Part shown: positions 28,328 to 38,865 of the stretch, piece by piece
How positions within the stretch are numbered: position 1 is the first letter of the stretch
Layout of the letters: every line of letters begins with the position of its first letter
Assembly (NCBI GenBank): GCA_902618485.1
Contig: CACNAR010000001.1
Coordinates: forward strand, 124,001 to 188,000
DNA length: 64,000 bases
Direction: 5' to 3'
Origin: an uncultured Pelagibacteraceae bacterium
GTDB taxonomy: Bacteria > Pseudomonadota > Alphaproteobacteria > Pelagibacterales > Pelagibacteraceae
The notes under the pieces: generated by a model
What the model saw: the letters and a program-made list of their open reading frames with translations, nothing else
Databases searched by the model: none
What the model was told of the DNA's origin: nothing
Translations under genes and position numbers: made by a program

Positions 28328-29193
28328 TAAAATAGTTTTCCTACCAGAATAGTTAATAAAATAATCAGACCAAAATAGTTATTACTTTTAAATATAGAGA
28401 GACATTTTTCTGAATTATCTGGTCTGAATTTTCTAATTTGATAACCAAACAAGTGAGACATTGGAAAAATTAATAATAAAAAATACATATGATTAAACTT
28501 CAAAATATAACCTCCCAAGATAAAGCTAAGAATGAACGTTAGATAACATAGGAATAAAAATAGCTTTGAGTTTTTTTTAAATTTAATTGAAGTCGATTTT
28601 AATCCTATTATTTCATCATCTTTGATATCCTGATACCCATATATTGTGTCGTATCCGAGTGTCCAAAATATGGCTCCAAAATAGAATAATAAAGGAATTA
28701 AACTTATTTGTTCAGTAAAAGATGTCCAGCCAAGCACCAATCCATAATTAAAAGTAATTCCTAAAAATAGTTGTGGCCAATATGTGTATCTTTTCATTAA
28801 AGGATATGTAAATGCCAGAGGCATTGAGCCTAAAGCTAAAATAATTGTGAATAAATTAAAATTGAGTAAAACAATAAAAGCGAGCAAACATAACACTAGT
28901 GCATATATTAATGCCAATTTCCAAGATATTTTTCCTGAAGCTAAGGGTCTATCTTTTGTTCTCTCAACTTTTTTGTCAAACTCTTTATCAAGTATATCAT
29001 TTACAATGCATCCAGCTGATCTCATTAATACGGATCCCAAAAAAAATAGAGTTAAGTAAAAAAAATAATCATTTAAGCTATTTTTAAAATCATAAGCTAG
29101 CGTTAGACCCCATGCACAAGGCCAAAATAACAACATGTAACCAATAGGTTTTTTTAGTCTAGTTATTTCGATAAAAATATTTAATTGGTTCAT
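28327..29193 (-). CDS. ubiA: 4-hydroxybenzoate polyprenyltransferase
   Basis: This 288-residue membrane prenyltransferase makes the second-stage intermediate of ubiquinone by attaching a polyprenyl chain to 4-hydroxybenzoate. The two Asp-rich motifs are present: N-D-I-L-D-K-E-F-D (near 66-74) and D-I-K-D-D (near 174-178, after Y-G-Y-Q). It has about eight hydrophobic helices and starts I-x-R-L-K-K-P-I-G as usual. It is the first gene of the run that continues into msbA, an arrangement linking quinone and lipid A genes only by position. Confidence 0.9.
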   Translation of the reverse strand: MNQLNIFIEITRLKKPIGYMLLFWPCAWGLTLAYDFKNSLNDYFFYLTLFFLGSVLMRSAGCIVNDILDKEFDKKVERTKDRPLASGKISWKLALIYALVLCLLAFIVLLNFNLFTIILALGSMPLAFTYPLMKRYTYWPQLFLGITFNYGLVLGWTSFTEQISLIPLLFYFGAIFWTLGYDTIYGYQDIKDDEIIGLKSTSIKFKKNSKLFLFLCYLTFILSFILGGYILKFNHMYFLLLIFPMSHLFGYQIRKFRPDNSEKCLSIFKSNNYFGLIILLTILVGKLF

Positions 29194-29244
29194 AAATTTT
29201 ACTTGTAAATAACAGGGGCAAGATTGATAATCAAATTGATTCGT

Positions 29245-29649
29245 ATGAACATAGATTACACTGTTACTGCACTAATGTTTCCAGCTATTCCTTTATTGAT
29301 GGGAGTTTATAGTAATAGATTTCACACTTTAAGTAATTTAGTCAGAAAATTACATGATGAGCATGTTTATGAGAAACATATTCCACCTGAATGGAAAAAA
29401 CAATTTCTCAATTTGAGCAATAGAATAACTCTTTTAAGGTGGACAATCTTATTTGCGGCATTTGGATTTTTGTTTAATATGTTAACTGTTTTTGCGCTAT
29501 ACATGGATGAGCTTTTACTGGCAAGAATTATTTTTGGTTCATGTTGTCTATCTATGATAATATCAATAATATTTTTTATTAGAGAAATACATATTTCTAC
29601 GAATGCTTTAAAACTTCATATGTCTGATATGGATGTCAACGTAGATTAA
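29245..29649 (+). CDS. DUF2721 family membrane protein
   Basis: This 134-residue protein has three hydrophobic stretches (about 7-20, 63-85 and 91-112) and the DUF2721 pattern: an N-terminal helix with N-R-F-x-x-L-x-N-L-V-R, a basic/acidic segment, then the R-R-I/R-I-T-L-L-R helix start. Function is unknown. I chose ATG 29245; the longer TTG frame (29224) adds only seven residues. Its stop interlocks with the convergent quinone oxidoreductase (TTAA at 29646-29649). Confidence 0.7.
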   Translation: MNIDYTVTALMFPAIPLLMGVYSNRFHTLSNLVRKLHDEHVYEKHIPPEWKKQFLNLSNRITLLRWTILFAAFGFLFNMLTVFALYMDELLLARIIFGSCCLSMIISIIFFIREIHISTNALKLHMSDMDVNVD

Positions 29650-30617
29650 GGAATTATAACCGCTGGACCAGTCAATAATCTTGCCTCTAAATCCTTATGA
29701 GCTTGTGCAGCGTCTTTTAGAGAATACTTTTTTGAAACTTTAACTTTAAATTTATTTGTTAGTAAAGCATCAAATACTTTTTTCGCAGACTCAACAAGCT
29801 CTTCTCTTTTAACTGTATAATGAGCAATTGAAGGTCTTGTAAAAAATAATCCTTTGGCATTAATATCTTTTTTAACATCGATTGTATCAACGTATCCTGA
29901 CGCATTTCCAAAGGCCACCATCATACCCCTTATCTTTAGTGTTTCGATTGAACCTTTGAAAGTTTTGATACCAACACCATCATAGACTACATCGATACCA
30001 TTTTTGCCAACAATTTTCTCTACTTCAGATACAAAATCATTTTCTGAGTAATTTATTACATGATGGCAGCCATTTTTTTTTGCAATTTCTTCTTTACTTT
30101 TTGAACCTACAGTTCCAATCACCTCAGCACCTAATGAATTTGCCCATTGGCATAAAATTTGACCAAGACCTCCTGCTGCAGCATGATATAAAACTTTATC
30201 ACCTTTTTTTAAAGGATATGCTCTATGTATCAAATACTCTGCAGTAATTCCTTTTAATGTTATGCATGAGGCTACTTCGTCAGAAACTCCATCTGGAACT
30301 ATAACTAATTTTTCCTCAGGCATTATTTGCTTTTCTGAATAAGCACCGATAGGCATTGATGCATGAGTTACCCTATCACCAATTTTAAAAAATTTTATAT
30401 CTGATCCGACTTCTTCAATTACTCCACAAGACTCAAGACCTATACCACTTGGTAATGGAATAGGATAAAGCCCAGTTCTATGATAAACATCTATGTAATT
30501 TAAACCGATAGATAAATTTTTAATCAAGACTTCTTTTGGTCCTGGTTTTCCAATTTCTGTATCTTTGAATGTTAAAACTTCAGGTCCGCCAAATTTTTCT
30601 ATTTTGATTGATTTCAT
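29646..30617 (-). CDS. Zinc-independent quinone oxidoreductase (MDR superfamily)
   Basis: This 323-residue NADPH-dependent medium-chain reductase is similar to E. coli QorA and zeta-crystallin. It has the G-L-N-Y-I-D-V-Y-H-R-T-G-L-Y segment near residues 37-50, lacks the catalytic zinc ligands of alcohol dehydrogenases, and has the cofactor motif A-A-G-G-L-G (near 146-151). It probably reduces quinones or enones in the cytoplasm. It is followed by pirin and DoxX genes upstream in the same minus-strand run, which suggests a redox-stress context. Confidence 0.85.
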   Translation of the reverse strand: MKSIKIEKFGGPEVLTFKDTEIGKPGPKEVLIKNLSIGLNYIDVYHRTGLYPIPLPSGIGLESCGVIEEVGSDIKFFKIGDRVTHASMPIGAYSEKQIMPEEKLVIVPDGVSDEVASCITLKGITAEYLIHRAYPLKKGDKVLYHAAAGGLGQILCQWANSLGAEVIGTVGSKSKEEIAKKNGCHHVINYSENDFVSEVEKIVGKNGIDVVYDGVGIKTFKGSIETLKIRGMMVAFGNASGYVDTIDVKKDINAKGLFFTRPSIAHYTVKREELVESAKKVFDALLTNKFKVKVSKKYSLKDAAQAHKDLEARLLTGPAVIIP

Positions 30618-30620
30618 TAA

Positions 30621-31457
30621 TTATTTTACAAAATTGCCACTATGATAATCTTGAACAGCTTGTAAGATCTCTGATTTAGTATTCATTACAAATGGTCCAC
30701 CTCGTGCTATTTCTTCATTAATAGGTTTTCCTGAAATGACTAAGAATTTAGCGTTAATTTTTGCAGATACTTTTAAATTTTCACCTCGAGATAACAATAC
30801 TAGAGTACTGTCTTTTACTTTAGTATGTTTTTTTTCACCAATTTCTATTTCACCGTTTATTAAATATATAAATGAATTGTGAGTAGATGGAATTTTAAAA
30901 TCAAATTTTTTACCTTTGTTTAGTTCAACATCAAAATATATAGGTTCAACATTATGGCCTTTTACAGGACCTTCTGCTTTTTCGAATTTACCGGCTATGA
31001 CCTTGATTTTTTTGTCTATATCTTTATGAATTTTCATTTTATCAGCATCTATATAAATATACTCAGGTTTACTCATCTTCAGTTTTGCTGGCATATTAAT
31101 CCATAATTGAAAACCATGTAATTTACCTTCTTTCATTGCAGGCATTTCCGAGTGAATTATCCCGCTTCCTGTTTTCATCCATTGAACATCTCCTGCCGAC
31201 ATTTTTCCTTCACCACCTGTACTATCTTTATGTTCAAAGTCACCCGCAAGCATATATGTTACTGTTTCGATACCTCTATGAGGATGTGGAGGAAAACCAG
31301 CAATATAGTCTTCACTGTTTTCAGAGCCAAATTCATCTAACATTAAGAATGGATCAAAATAATTAGGCTCCACGCCAATGCTTCTTTTGAGTTTCACTCC
31401 TGCACCATCGGACGCATTTATTGGTTTTATAATTTTCTGAATTTCAATTGAACTCAT
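30621..31457 (-). CDS. Pirin family protein
   Basis: This 278-residue bicupin has the N-terminal pirin metal-binding pattern F-P-P-H-P-H-R-G-I-E-T-V (near 55-66) with H-S-E-M-P (near 102-106), supplying the His and Glu ligands for iron. The C-terminal cupin and the final A-R-G-G-P-F-V-M-N-T are also typical. Pirins act as quercetinase-like enzymes or redox sensors; the substrate here is unknown. It sits 3 bp upstream of the quinone reductase gene in the direction of transcription. Confidence 0.9.
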   Translation of the reverse strand: MSSIEIQKIIKPINASDGAGVKLKRSIGVEPNYFDPFLMLDEFGSENSEDYIAGFPPHPHRGIETVTYMLAGDFEHKDSTGGEGKMSAGDVQWMKTGSGIIHSEMPAMKEGKLHGFQLWINMPAKLKMSKPEYIYIDADKMKIHKDIDKKIKVIAGKFEKAEGPVKGHNVEPIYFDVELNKGKKFDFKIPSTHNSFIYLINGEIEIGEKKHTKVKDSTLVLLSRGENLKVSAKINAKFLVISGKPINEEIARGGPFVMNTKSEILQAVQDYHSGNFVK

Positions 31458-31463
31458 AATTTT

Positions 31464-31874
31464 TTATTTATTGTTACCTTTTATAAAAAAGAATAATCCA
31501 CTTACCAATAGAAATATTTGCACACTAGAAAATAATTTTGTAGTTATAAACCAATCAGAATGTGCCACTACGAGAATACTGGACATTAATAAAACTATAT
31601 TAAGTCCAGCTAGTCTTGTTAATATATTCCCTAAAGGATTTTTTATAAAAGCTGATATTATAATAATAATTCCTGATAATAATTCTGATAAGGCTACAGC
31701 AGATGCCAAGATTGGGTGTAAATCATAATATTCTACAAGGCCTTCTGGAGGAAGAGGAAATTTTCCAGATCCATAAATTATGAAAGCTATACCAAGAATA
31801 AATCTAAGCGAAAGTGAGGCTAATGCTTCAAAATTTTGTAGATAATTATCAATTTTTTTATCAAAATTGTTCAT
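31464..31874 (-). CDS. DoxX family membrane protein
   Basis: This 136-residue protein has four predicted membrane helices. The L-R-F-I-L-G-I-A-F-I-I-Y-G segment at about 23-35 and the later A-x-x-E-L-L-x-G block are DoxX-family marks. Members form membrane oxidoreductase complexes or occur with stress genes; the role here is inferred from placement with pirin (6 bp apart). Monomeric function unknown. Confidence 0.8.
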   Translation of the reverse strand: MNNFDKKIDNYLQNFEALASLSLRFILGIAFIIYGSGKFPLPPEGLVEYYDLHPILASAVALSELLSGIIIIISAFIKNPLGNILTRLAGLNIVLLMSSILVVAHSDWFITTKLFSSVQIFLLVSGLFFFIKGNNK

Positions 31875-31931
31875 AAATATAATTCATTATTATTATAAAT
31901 ATTCTTAATTACAATCATGAAATTTATATTA

Positions 31932-32594
31932 TTAAATTATATTTAATAGTTCTTTCAGATTTTTTATTACATGCTTTGGTTTAAAATCAAGCTTGTCAAA
32001 AATATTTTTATTTCTGTTTACCCAAATAGCATTATAACCGTAATTTCCTCCACCAGAAACGTCCCAGGTATTTGCACTTAAAAATGCGACTTCATTTACT
32101 TGAATATTATATTTTTTAGTTGGCATTCCGTAAACTTTTGCATCTGGTTTATAAATCCCAACCTCCTCAATAGAAAATAAATCATCAAATAAATTCTCTA
32201 GTTTGTTACTTCTCACTAATTTATTTAATAGATCTGGTGTTCCATTTGATAAGATAGCTAACTTGTAATTTTTTTCTTTCAAAATTTTTAAAGTTTCTGG
32301 CACTTCCTCAAAAGTAGATAGAGATTTGTAAAGATCTAATAATTCATCTTTCATTGAATGACTTATCTCAAAATTTTCCATGGATTTTTCCAAACTATCT
32401 TCAGTGATTTCCCAAAAATCTTTATGTCTTCCCATTAAACTTCTAAGCCAAGTGTATTCTAATTGAGTTGTTCTCCAGTAATTTGAAAATTTTTCCCATT
32501 TGTCTCCTATCTTATCTTTACATTTTTCAGCAGCAGAATTTACATCAAACAATGTCCCATAAGCATCAAAAATTATTGCTTTAATATTTTTCAT
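31932..32594 (-). CDS. Haloacid dehalogenase, type II
   Basis: This 220-residue HAD enzyme has motif I I-F-D-A-Y-G-T-L-F-D (near 8-17), the nucleophile Asp10, L-S-N-G motif II (near 116-119), the motif III Lys in Y-K-P-D-A (near 149-153) and a motif IV F-L-S-A-N-T-W-D block in which Asn and Asp are placed as in L-2-haloacid dehalogenases. These hydrolyse 2-haloacids to hydroxyacids. Related phosphatase activity cannot be excluded. It is divergent from rsmE with 17 bp between the start codons. Confidence 0.85.
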   Translation of the reverse strand: MKNIKAIIFDAYGTLFDVNSAAEKCKDKIGDKWEKFSNYWRTTQLEYTWLRSLMGRHKDFWEITEDSLEKSMENFEISHSMKDELLDLYKSLSTFEEVPETLKILKEKNYKLAILSNGTPDLLNKLVRSNKLENLFDDLFSIEEVGIYKPDAKVYGMPTKKYNIQVNEVAFLSANTWDVSGGGNYGYNAIWVNRNKNIFDKLDFKPKHVIKNLKELLNII

Positions 32595-32611
32595 AAATTA
32601 ACCTACCATAT

Positions 32612-33313
32612 ATGAGCAATATTAGATTATTTTTTTCAAATTCCATAACGACTGGTATGACTAATATGCTGGATAAATCTCAATCTCATTATTTAAACAA
32701 AGTTATGAGAGTAAAAGAAAATGAGCTTTTTTCTTTATTCAATAATAAAGGTGAGTGGGAAGCAAAGATTTTGAATATTTCGAAAGGCTTAGTTGAATTT
32801 GAAATAATCAAGCAATTAAGACAAAAAGAAAATATGAAAGATTTGTGGTTAGCATTCTCTCCAATTAAATCTAATTATCAAAATTTTATGATTCAAAAAG
32901 CAACCGAATTGGGGGTAACAAAATTTTTACCTATAATTTTTGATAGAACAATTGTTAGAAGTATAAATATTGAGAGATTAAAAAAGATTGCAATAGAAGC
33001 CAGTGAGCAATCAAATCGTATTAACATTCCATCAATTGAACAAACTCAAAACCTCGAAAGTTTTTTAAATTCGAATTTAGTAAATTTGATATTTACAGAT
33101 TTAAATTCGACCAATAAAAGAATTGATAAATCTAAATTAACAAGTAAACCAACTTGTATAATCGTTGGTCCGGAGGGAGATTTTTCAGAGTTAGAAAGAG
33201 AAAAGATTCTTACTTTTAAGGGAGTTCAAACAGTTAAAATTAATGAAAATATTTTAAGGTCTGAAACAGCTGTGATATCAGCAATTTCAATCGTAAATTA
33301 TGCAATTAATTGA
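32612..33313 (+). CDS. rsmE: 16S rRNA (uracil1498-N3)-methyltransferase
   Basis: This 233-residue SPOUT-class methyltransferase has the knot motifs I-I-V-G-P-E-G-D-F-S near 188-197 and L-R-S-E-T-A-V-I near 219-226, both hallmarks of RsmE. The N-terminal PUA-like domain includes H-Y-L-x-K-V-M-R. It modifies U1498 near the decoding site. No clear terminator separates it from coxB. Confidence 0.9.
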   Translation: MSNIRLFFSNSITTGMTNMLDKSQSHYLNKVMRVKENELFSLFNNKGEWEAKILNISKGLVEFEIIKQLRQKENMKDLWLAFSPIKSNYQNFMIQKATELGVTKFLPIIFDRTIVRSINIERLKKIAIEASEQSNRINIPSIEQTQNLESFLNSNLVNLIFTDLNSTNKRIDKSKLTSKPTCIIVGPEGDFSELEREKILTFKGVQTVKINENILRSETAVISAISIVNYAIN

Positions 33314-33373
33314 TAAATTGTCGCGAAAACTAAAGTGTAATTTTTAAAAAAGAGCTTTATATAGCTATTTAAT

Positions 33374-35823
<2,450 letters not shown>

Positions 35824-35841
35824 TAAAATTATAAAAATTTG

Positions 35842-36753
35842 ATGAACAATATTAGGCTAAAAAAAAGAGGTTTAAGCCAAGAGGATTTATTTAATTTTTC
35901 AGAGCTATTTAAACTAATGAAGCCTAGAGTAATGTCTCTAGTTATTTTTACTTGTGCTGTGGGTTTATTAACTGCACCGAATCTTGTTTCAACTAAAGAG
36001 GCTGTAATTGGTATTTTGTTAGTTTCATTAGGTGCAGGTGCAGCGGGTGCATTAAATATGTGGTACGAGTCTGATCTCGATGCTCTAATGACAAGGACTT
36101 GTTTAAGGCCAATTCCGACTGGAAAAGTAAATAAGAATCAAGCTTTAATATTTGGCATTACCTTATCAATTGTTTCAGTAGTAGCCTTAGATTATTTTAC
36201 AAATAGGATTTCAGCTGCAATATTACTTTTAACAATACTATTTTATGTTTTTATTTATACGATTTGGCTTAAGAGAAGAACGCCCCAAAATATTGTTATT
36301 GGTGGTGCTGCAGGTGCATTTCCACCAGTAATAGGATGGACTATTTCTACGGGTTCACTTTCATTAGAACCACTCACTTTTTTTCTTATAATATTTTTTT
36401 GGACACCCTCACATTTTTGGGCGTTGAGTTTATATAAATCTGATGATTATAAAAAAGCTAAGTTACCAATGCTCCCATTAACCAATGGAGTTGAGTCAAC
36501 TAAATTGAATATATTCATTTACTCTTTGTTAATGTTGCCTGTTATAATTTTCCCATATTTAATAGATTTTGTTGGTTTAGCATTTTTAATACCATCATTG
36601 ATGCTCACTTTTTACTATAATTATTTATGTTACCAGCTATTTAATTTCAAAAAACATAGATTTAATCCCAAAATAGCCAAAACTATATTTGGATATTCAA
36701 TACTTTATTTATTTTTGATTTTTGTCCTATTTTTGATAGATAAAATTGTATGA
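35842..36753 (+). CDS. ctaB: Protoheme IX farnesyltransferase (heme O synthase)
   Basis: This 303-residue UbiA-superfamily membrane enzyme attaches a farnesyl group to heme B, giving heme O for the oxidase. The first Asp motif is N-M-W-Y-E-S-D-L-D-A-L-M-x-R-T (D-x-D-x-x-M-x-R-T), followed by R-P-I-P-T-G-K-V. The second motif includes T-P-S-H-F-W-A-L-S-L-Y-K-S-D-D-Y. Start is ATG 35842; the TTG right before it would add one residue. Its stop overlaps the next small ATG (ATGA). Confidence 0.93.
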   Translation: MNNIRLKKRGLSQEDLFNFSELFKLMKPRVMSLVIFTCAVGLLTAPNLVSTKEAVIGILLVSLGAGAAGALNMWYESDLDALMTRTCLRPIPTGKVNKNQALIFGITLSIVSVVALDYFTNRISAAILLLTILFYVFIYTIWLKRRTPQNIVIGGAAGAFPPVIGWTISTGSLSLEPLTFFLIIFFWTPSHFWALSLYKSDDYKKAKLPMLPLTNGVESTKLNIFIYSLLMLPVIIFPYLIDFVGLAFLIPSLMLTFYYNYLCYQLFNFKKHRFNPKIAKTIFGYSILYLFLIFVLFLIDKIV

Positions 36754-36875
36754 TAACACCCGATAAAAAAACAAAAAGAAAAAACATTATTACAGCATTG
36801 GCAATTATTGCATTTATGATTTTTCTTTTCTTTTTCACTTTATATAATACAGGAGTATTTGACAGGGCTATATGA
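36750..36875 (+). CDS. Small single-helix protein in coxF position
   Basis: This 41-residue ORF was recognised by its place and codon structure: it starts in an ATGA overlap with ctaB and ends in an ATGA overlap with ctaG. It encodes a basic N-terminus (K-K-T-K-R-K-N) followed by one hydrophobic helix (about 13-31) and the tail N-T-G-V-F-D-R-A-I. Many alphaproteobacteria have a short single-helix CoxF protein between ctaB and ctaG, and I infer it is the equivalent. The role is probably oxidase assembly, not proven here. Confidence 0.7.
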   Translation: MITPDKKTKRKNIITALAIIAFMIFLFFFTLYNTGVFDRAI

Positions 36876-37405
36876 TTGAGAAAAAAAAATTAACACCACT
36901 AGTTCTAGCTGGAATATTTGTTTTAATGTTGGGTCTTTCGTATGCTTCAGTACCCTTATATGAAATTTTTTGTAAAGTTACAGGTTTTGGGGGAACTACC
37001 CAGGTTGCAAATAAAGCTCCAAAGATTGTTTTAGATAAAGTTGTTAGCGTGAGATTTGACACAAACGTGAACAATTTACCTTGGGATTTTAAGGCTAAGT
37101 CAAATGTAATTGATGTAAAAGTTGGACAGGTAAATAAAATCGAGTTTGAAGTGTCGAATTATAGTGATGAACCAACAGCTGGTGTAGCGAGTTTTAACGT
37201 TTCGCCATCAAGTTTTGGAAAATATTATAGCAAATTAGGCTGTTTTTGTTTTGAAAAACAAGAGTTAAAAGCTGGAGAAAAAGCAACGTACGTAATGACT
37301 TTTTATTTAGATCCTGAGATGGTTAATGATGCAACTGTTAAAAATCTTGAGGATGTAACAATGTCGTATACTTTTTTCTCGACAGATTACTATAAACAAT
37401 CATAA
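36872..37405 (+). CDS. ctaG: Cytochrome c oxidase assembly protein (copper chaperone, Cox11 family)
   Basis: This 177-residue protein is anchored by one N-terminal helix and carries a periplasmic domain that delivers copper to CuB of CoxA. Copper ligands are the Cys in E-I-F-C-K-V-T-G (near residue 31) and the C-F-C-F pair (near 118-120), both conserved in Cox11. The P-L-Y-x-x-F-C signature is intact. It lies inside the oxidase operon. Confidence 0.94.
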   Translation: MIEKKKLTPLVLAGIFVLMLGLSYASVPLYEIFCKVTGFGGTTQVANKAPKIVLDKVVSVRFDTNVNNLPWDFKAKSNVIDVKVGQVNKIEFEVSNYSDEPTAGVASFNVSPSSFGKYYSKLGCFCFEKQELKAGEKATYVMTFYLDPEMVNDATVKNLEDVTMSYTFFSTDYYKQS

Positions 37406-37412
37406 TTAAGAA

Positions 37413-38201
37413 ATGTCAGGCGAAAAAAAACACGATTATCATTTAGTTGACCCAAGTCCTTGGCCAATTTATGTTTCATTTTCCTGTTTGGTCTTAGCTT
37501 TAGGTACAGTTTACTATATGCACTCTGATGTTTCATGGGGAATGTATTTGGGTTTTGCTCTTTTAATTTATGGTGCGTACATGTGGTTTAGAGATGTTGT
37601 TATAGAAGCAGAGCATCAAGGTCATCATACACCCGTTGTACAAATTCATCATCGTTATGGTATGACATTATTTATTGCCTCTGAGGTTATGTTTTTTGTT
37701 GCCTGGTTTTGGGCATACTTCGACATCAGTCTTTTTCCTAATGAATTTGTAGGAAATGTATGGCCACCAAGAGATATTAAAACTTTCGATCCGTGGGATA
37801 TTCCATTAATCAATACTTTAGTATTACTTTTGTCAGGTACGACTGTAACTTGGTCCCATCACGCACTTTTAGAGGATGATAGAAAAGGTTTTATTCAAGG
37901 ATTAGTTGCAACTGTTATTCTTGGAGTATGTTTCACTGCTCTACAAGCTTATGAATACCATCACGCAACATTTAGCTTTTCTGATCATATATATGGTTCG
38001 GTATTTTATATGGCCACAGGGTTTCATGGTTTTCATGTTATTGTTGGAACAATTTTCTTAGCAGTATGTCTTTGGAGAGGTAAATTAGGTCACTTTAACA
38101 AAGATCATCACTTTGGTTTCGAAGCTGCTGCATGGTATTGGCATTTTGTTGACGTTGTATGGTTATTTTTGTTTGCAGCAATATATATCTGGGGAAGTTA
38201 G
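37413..38201 (+). CDS. coxC: Cytochrome c oxidase subunit III
   Basis: This 262-residue integral membrane subunit of seven helices stabilises the oxidase and is needed for repeated turnover. It has the H-P-rich start (D-Y-H-L-V-D-P-S-P-W-P), R-Y-G-M-T-L-F-I-A-S-E-V-M-F-F-V-A-W-F-W-A-Y-F, and the final W-Y-W-H-F-V-D-V-V-W-L-F-L-F. All are typical. It follows ctaG after 7 bp. Confidence 0.96.
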   Translation: MSGEKKHDYHLVDPSPWPIYVSFSCLVLALGTVYYMHSDVSWGMYLGFALLIYGAYMWFRDVVIEAEHQGHHTPVVQIHHRYGMTLFIASEVMFFVAWFWAYFDISLFPNEFVGNVWPPRDIKTFDPWDIPLINTLVLLLSGTTVTWSHHALLEDDRKGFIQGLVATVILGVCFTALQAYEYHHATFSFSDHIYGSVFYMATGFHGFHVIVGTIFLAVCLWRGKLGHFNKDHHFGFEAAAWYWHFVDVVWLFLFAAIYIWGS

Positions 38202-38211
38202 ATTTGTATCA

Positions 38212-38865
38212 TTGAAGTATAAGTTTTTATTTTCTGTTTTTATAATTTTTTTTATTCTAGTTTTTATCGCTTTAGGTGTTTGGCAAATAATCCGTTTAAA
38301 TTGGAAAAATAATCTTATTTTAGAAATTGAAAACTCACTCAAAAAACCCCCAGTTGAACTAACTCAATTTAATAAAGAAAATTTTTTAAGAATTAAAACA
38401 TCTGGAATAATAAATTTCGAAAAACAAATTTATTTGTATAACCTAAATGATGCAGGCACCCCTGGTTTTGAGGTAATAAATCCAATTTTTATTGGTGAGG
38501 AAAATTTTTTAATAAATCGGGGCTGGATACCTTTTGAAAAAAAAGATACTCCAGAAATAAATATATTTGATCAAGACAACATAATAGGGACTTTGAGAAT
38601 TCAGGGTAGAAAAAATATTTTTAAACCTGATAATGATGTAGATAAAAATTATTGGTTTAGTTTAGATAGGGCAGATATATTTACATTTACAGGTAAGAAT
38701 TTTTCTAAATATATAATTTATCTTGATGGAAATTATCAATTTCCTAGACCGAAAAAAATTACTGCTAATATTTCTAATAATCACAAAAAGTATGCAATGA
38801 CATGGTTTTCATTAGCGATTTCAATTCTTTTACTATATCTATATTTTAGAAAAAAGAATTATTAA
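38212..38865 (+). CDS. SURF1-family oxidase assembly protein
   Basis: This protein has two membrane helices, near 5-24 and near the C-terminus, separated by a periplasmic domain. It has the family's G-x-W-Q-I-I-R (near 22-28) and N-R-G-W-I-P motifs. SURF1 proteins insert heme a into subunit I. No ATG is available at the right place, so I take the TTG at 38212, 10 bp after the coxC stop, giving 217 residues. The longer frame from 38113 would lie within coxC. The neighbour thrC follows directly after its stop. Confidence 0.85.
   Translation: MKYKFLFSVFIIFFILVFIALGVWQIIRLNWKNNLILEIENSLKKPPVELTQFNKENFLRIKTSGIINFEKQIYLYNLNDAGTPGFEVINPIFIGEENFLINRGWIPFEKKDTPEINIFDQDNIIGTLRIQGRKNIFKPDNDVDKNYWFSLDRADIFTFTGKNFSKYIIYLDGNYQFPRPKKITANISNNHKKYAMTWFSLAISILLLYLYFRKKNY

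Noticed and set aside
33353..33366. AGCT-ttatat-AGCT hairpin upstream of coxB as a terminator for rsmE
   Set aside because: The stem is only four base pairs with no U-tract after it; not convincing in AT-rich DNA.
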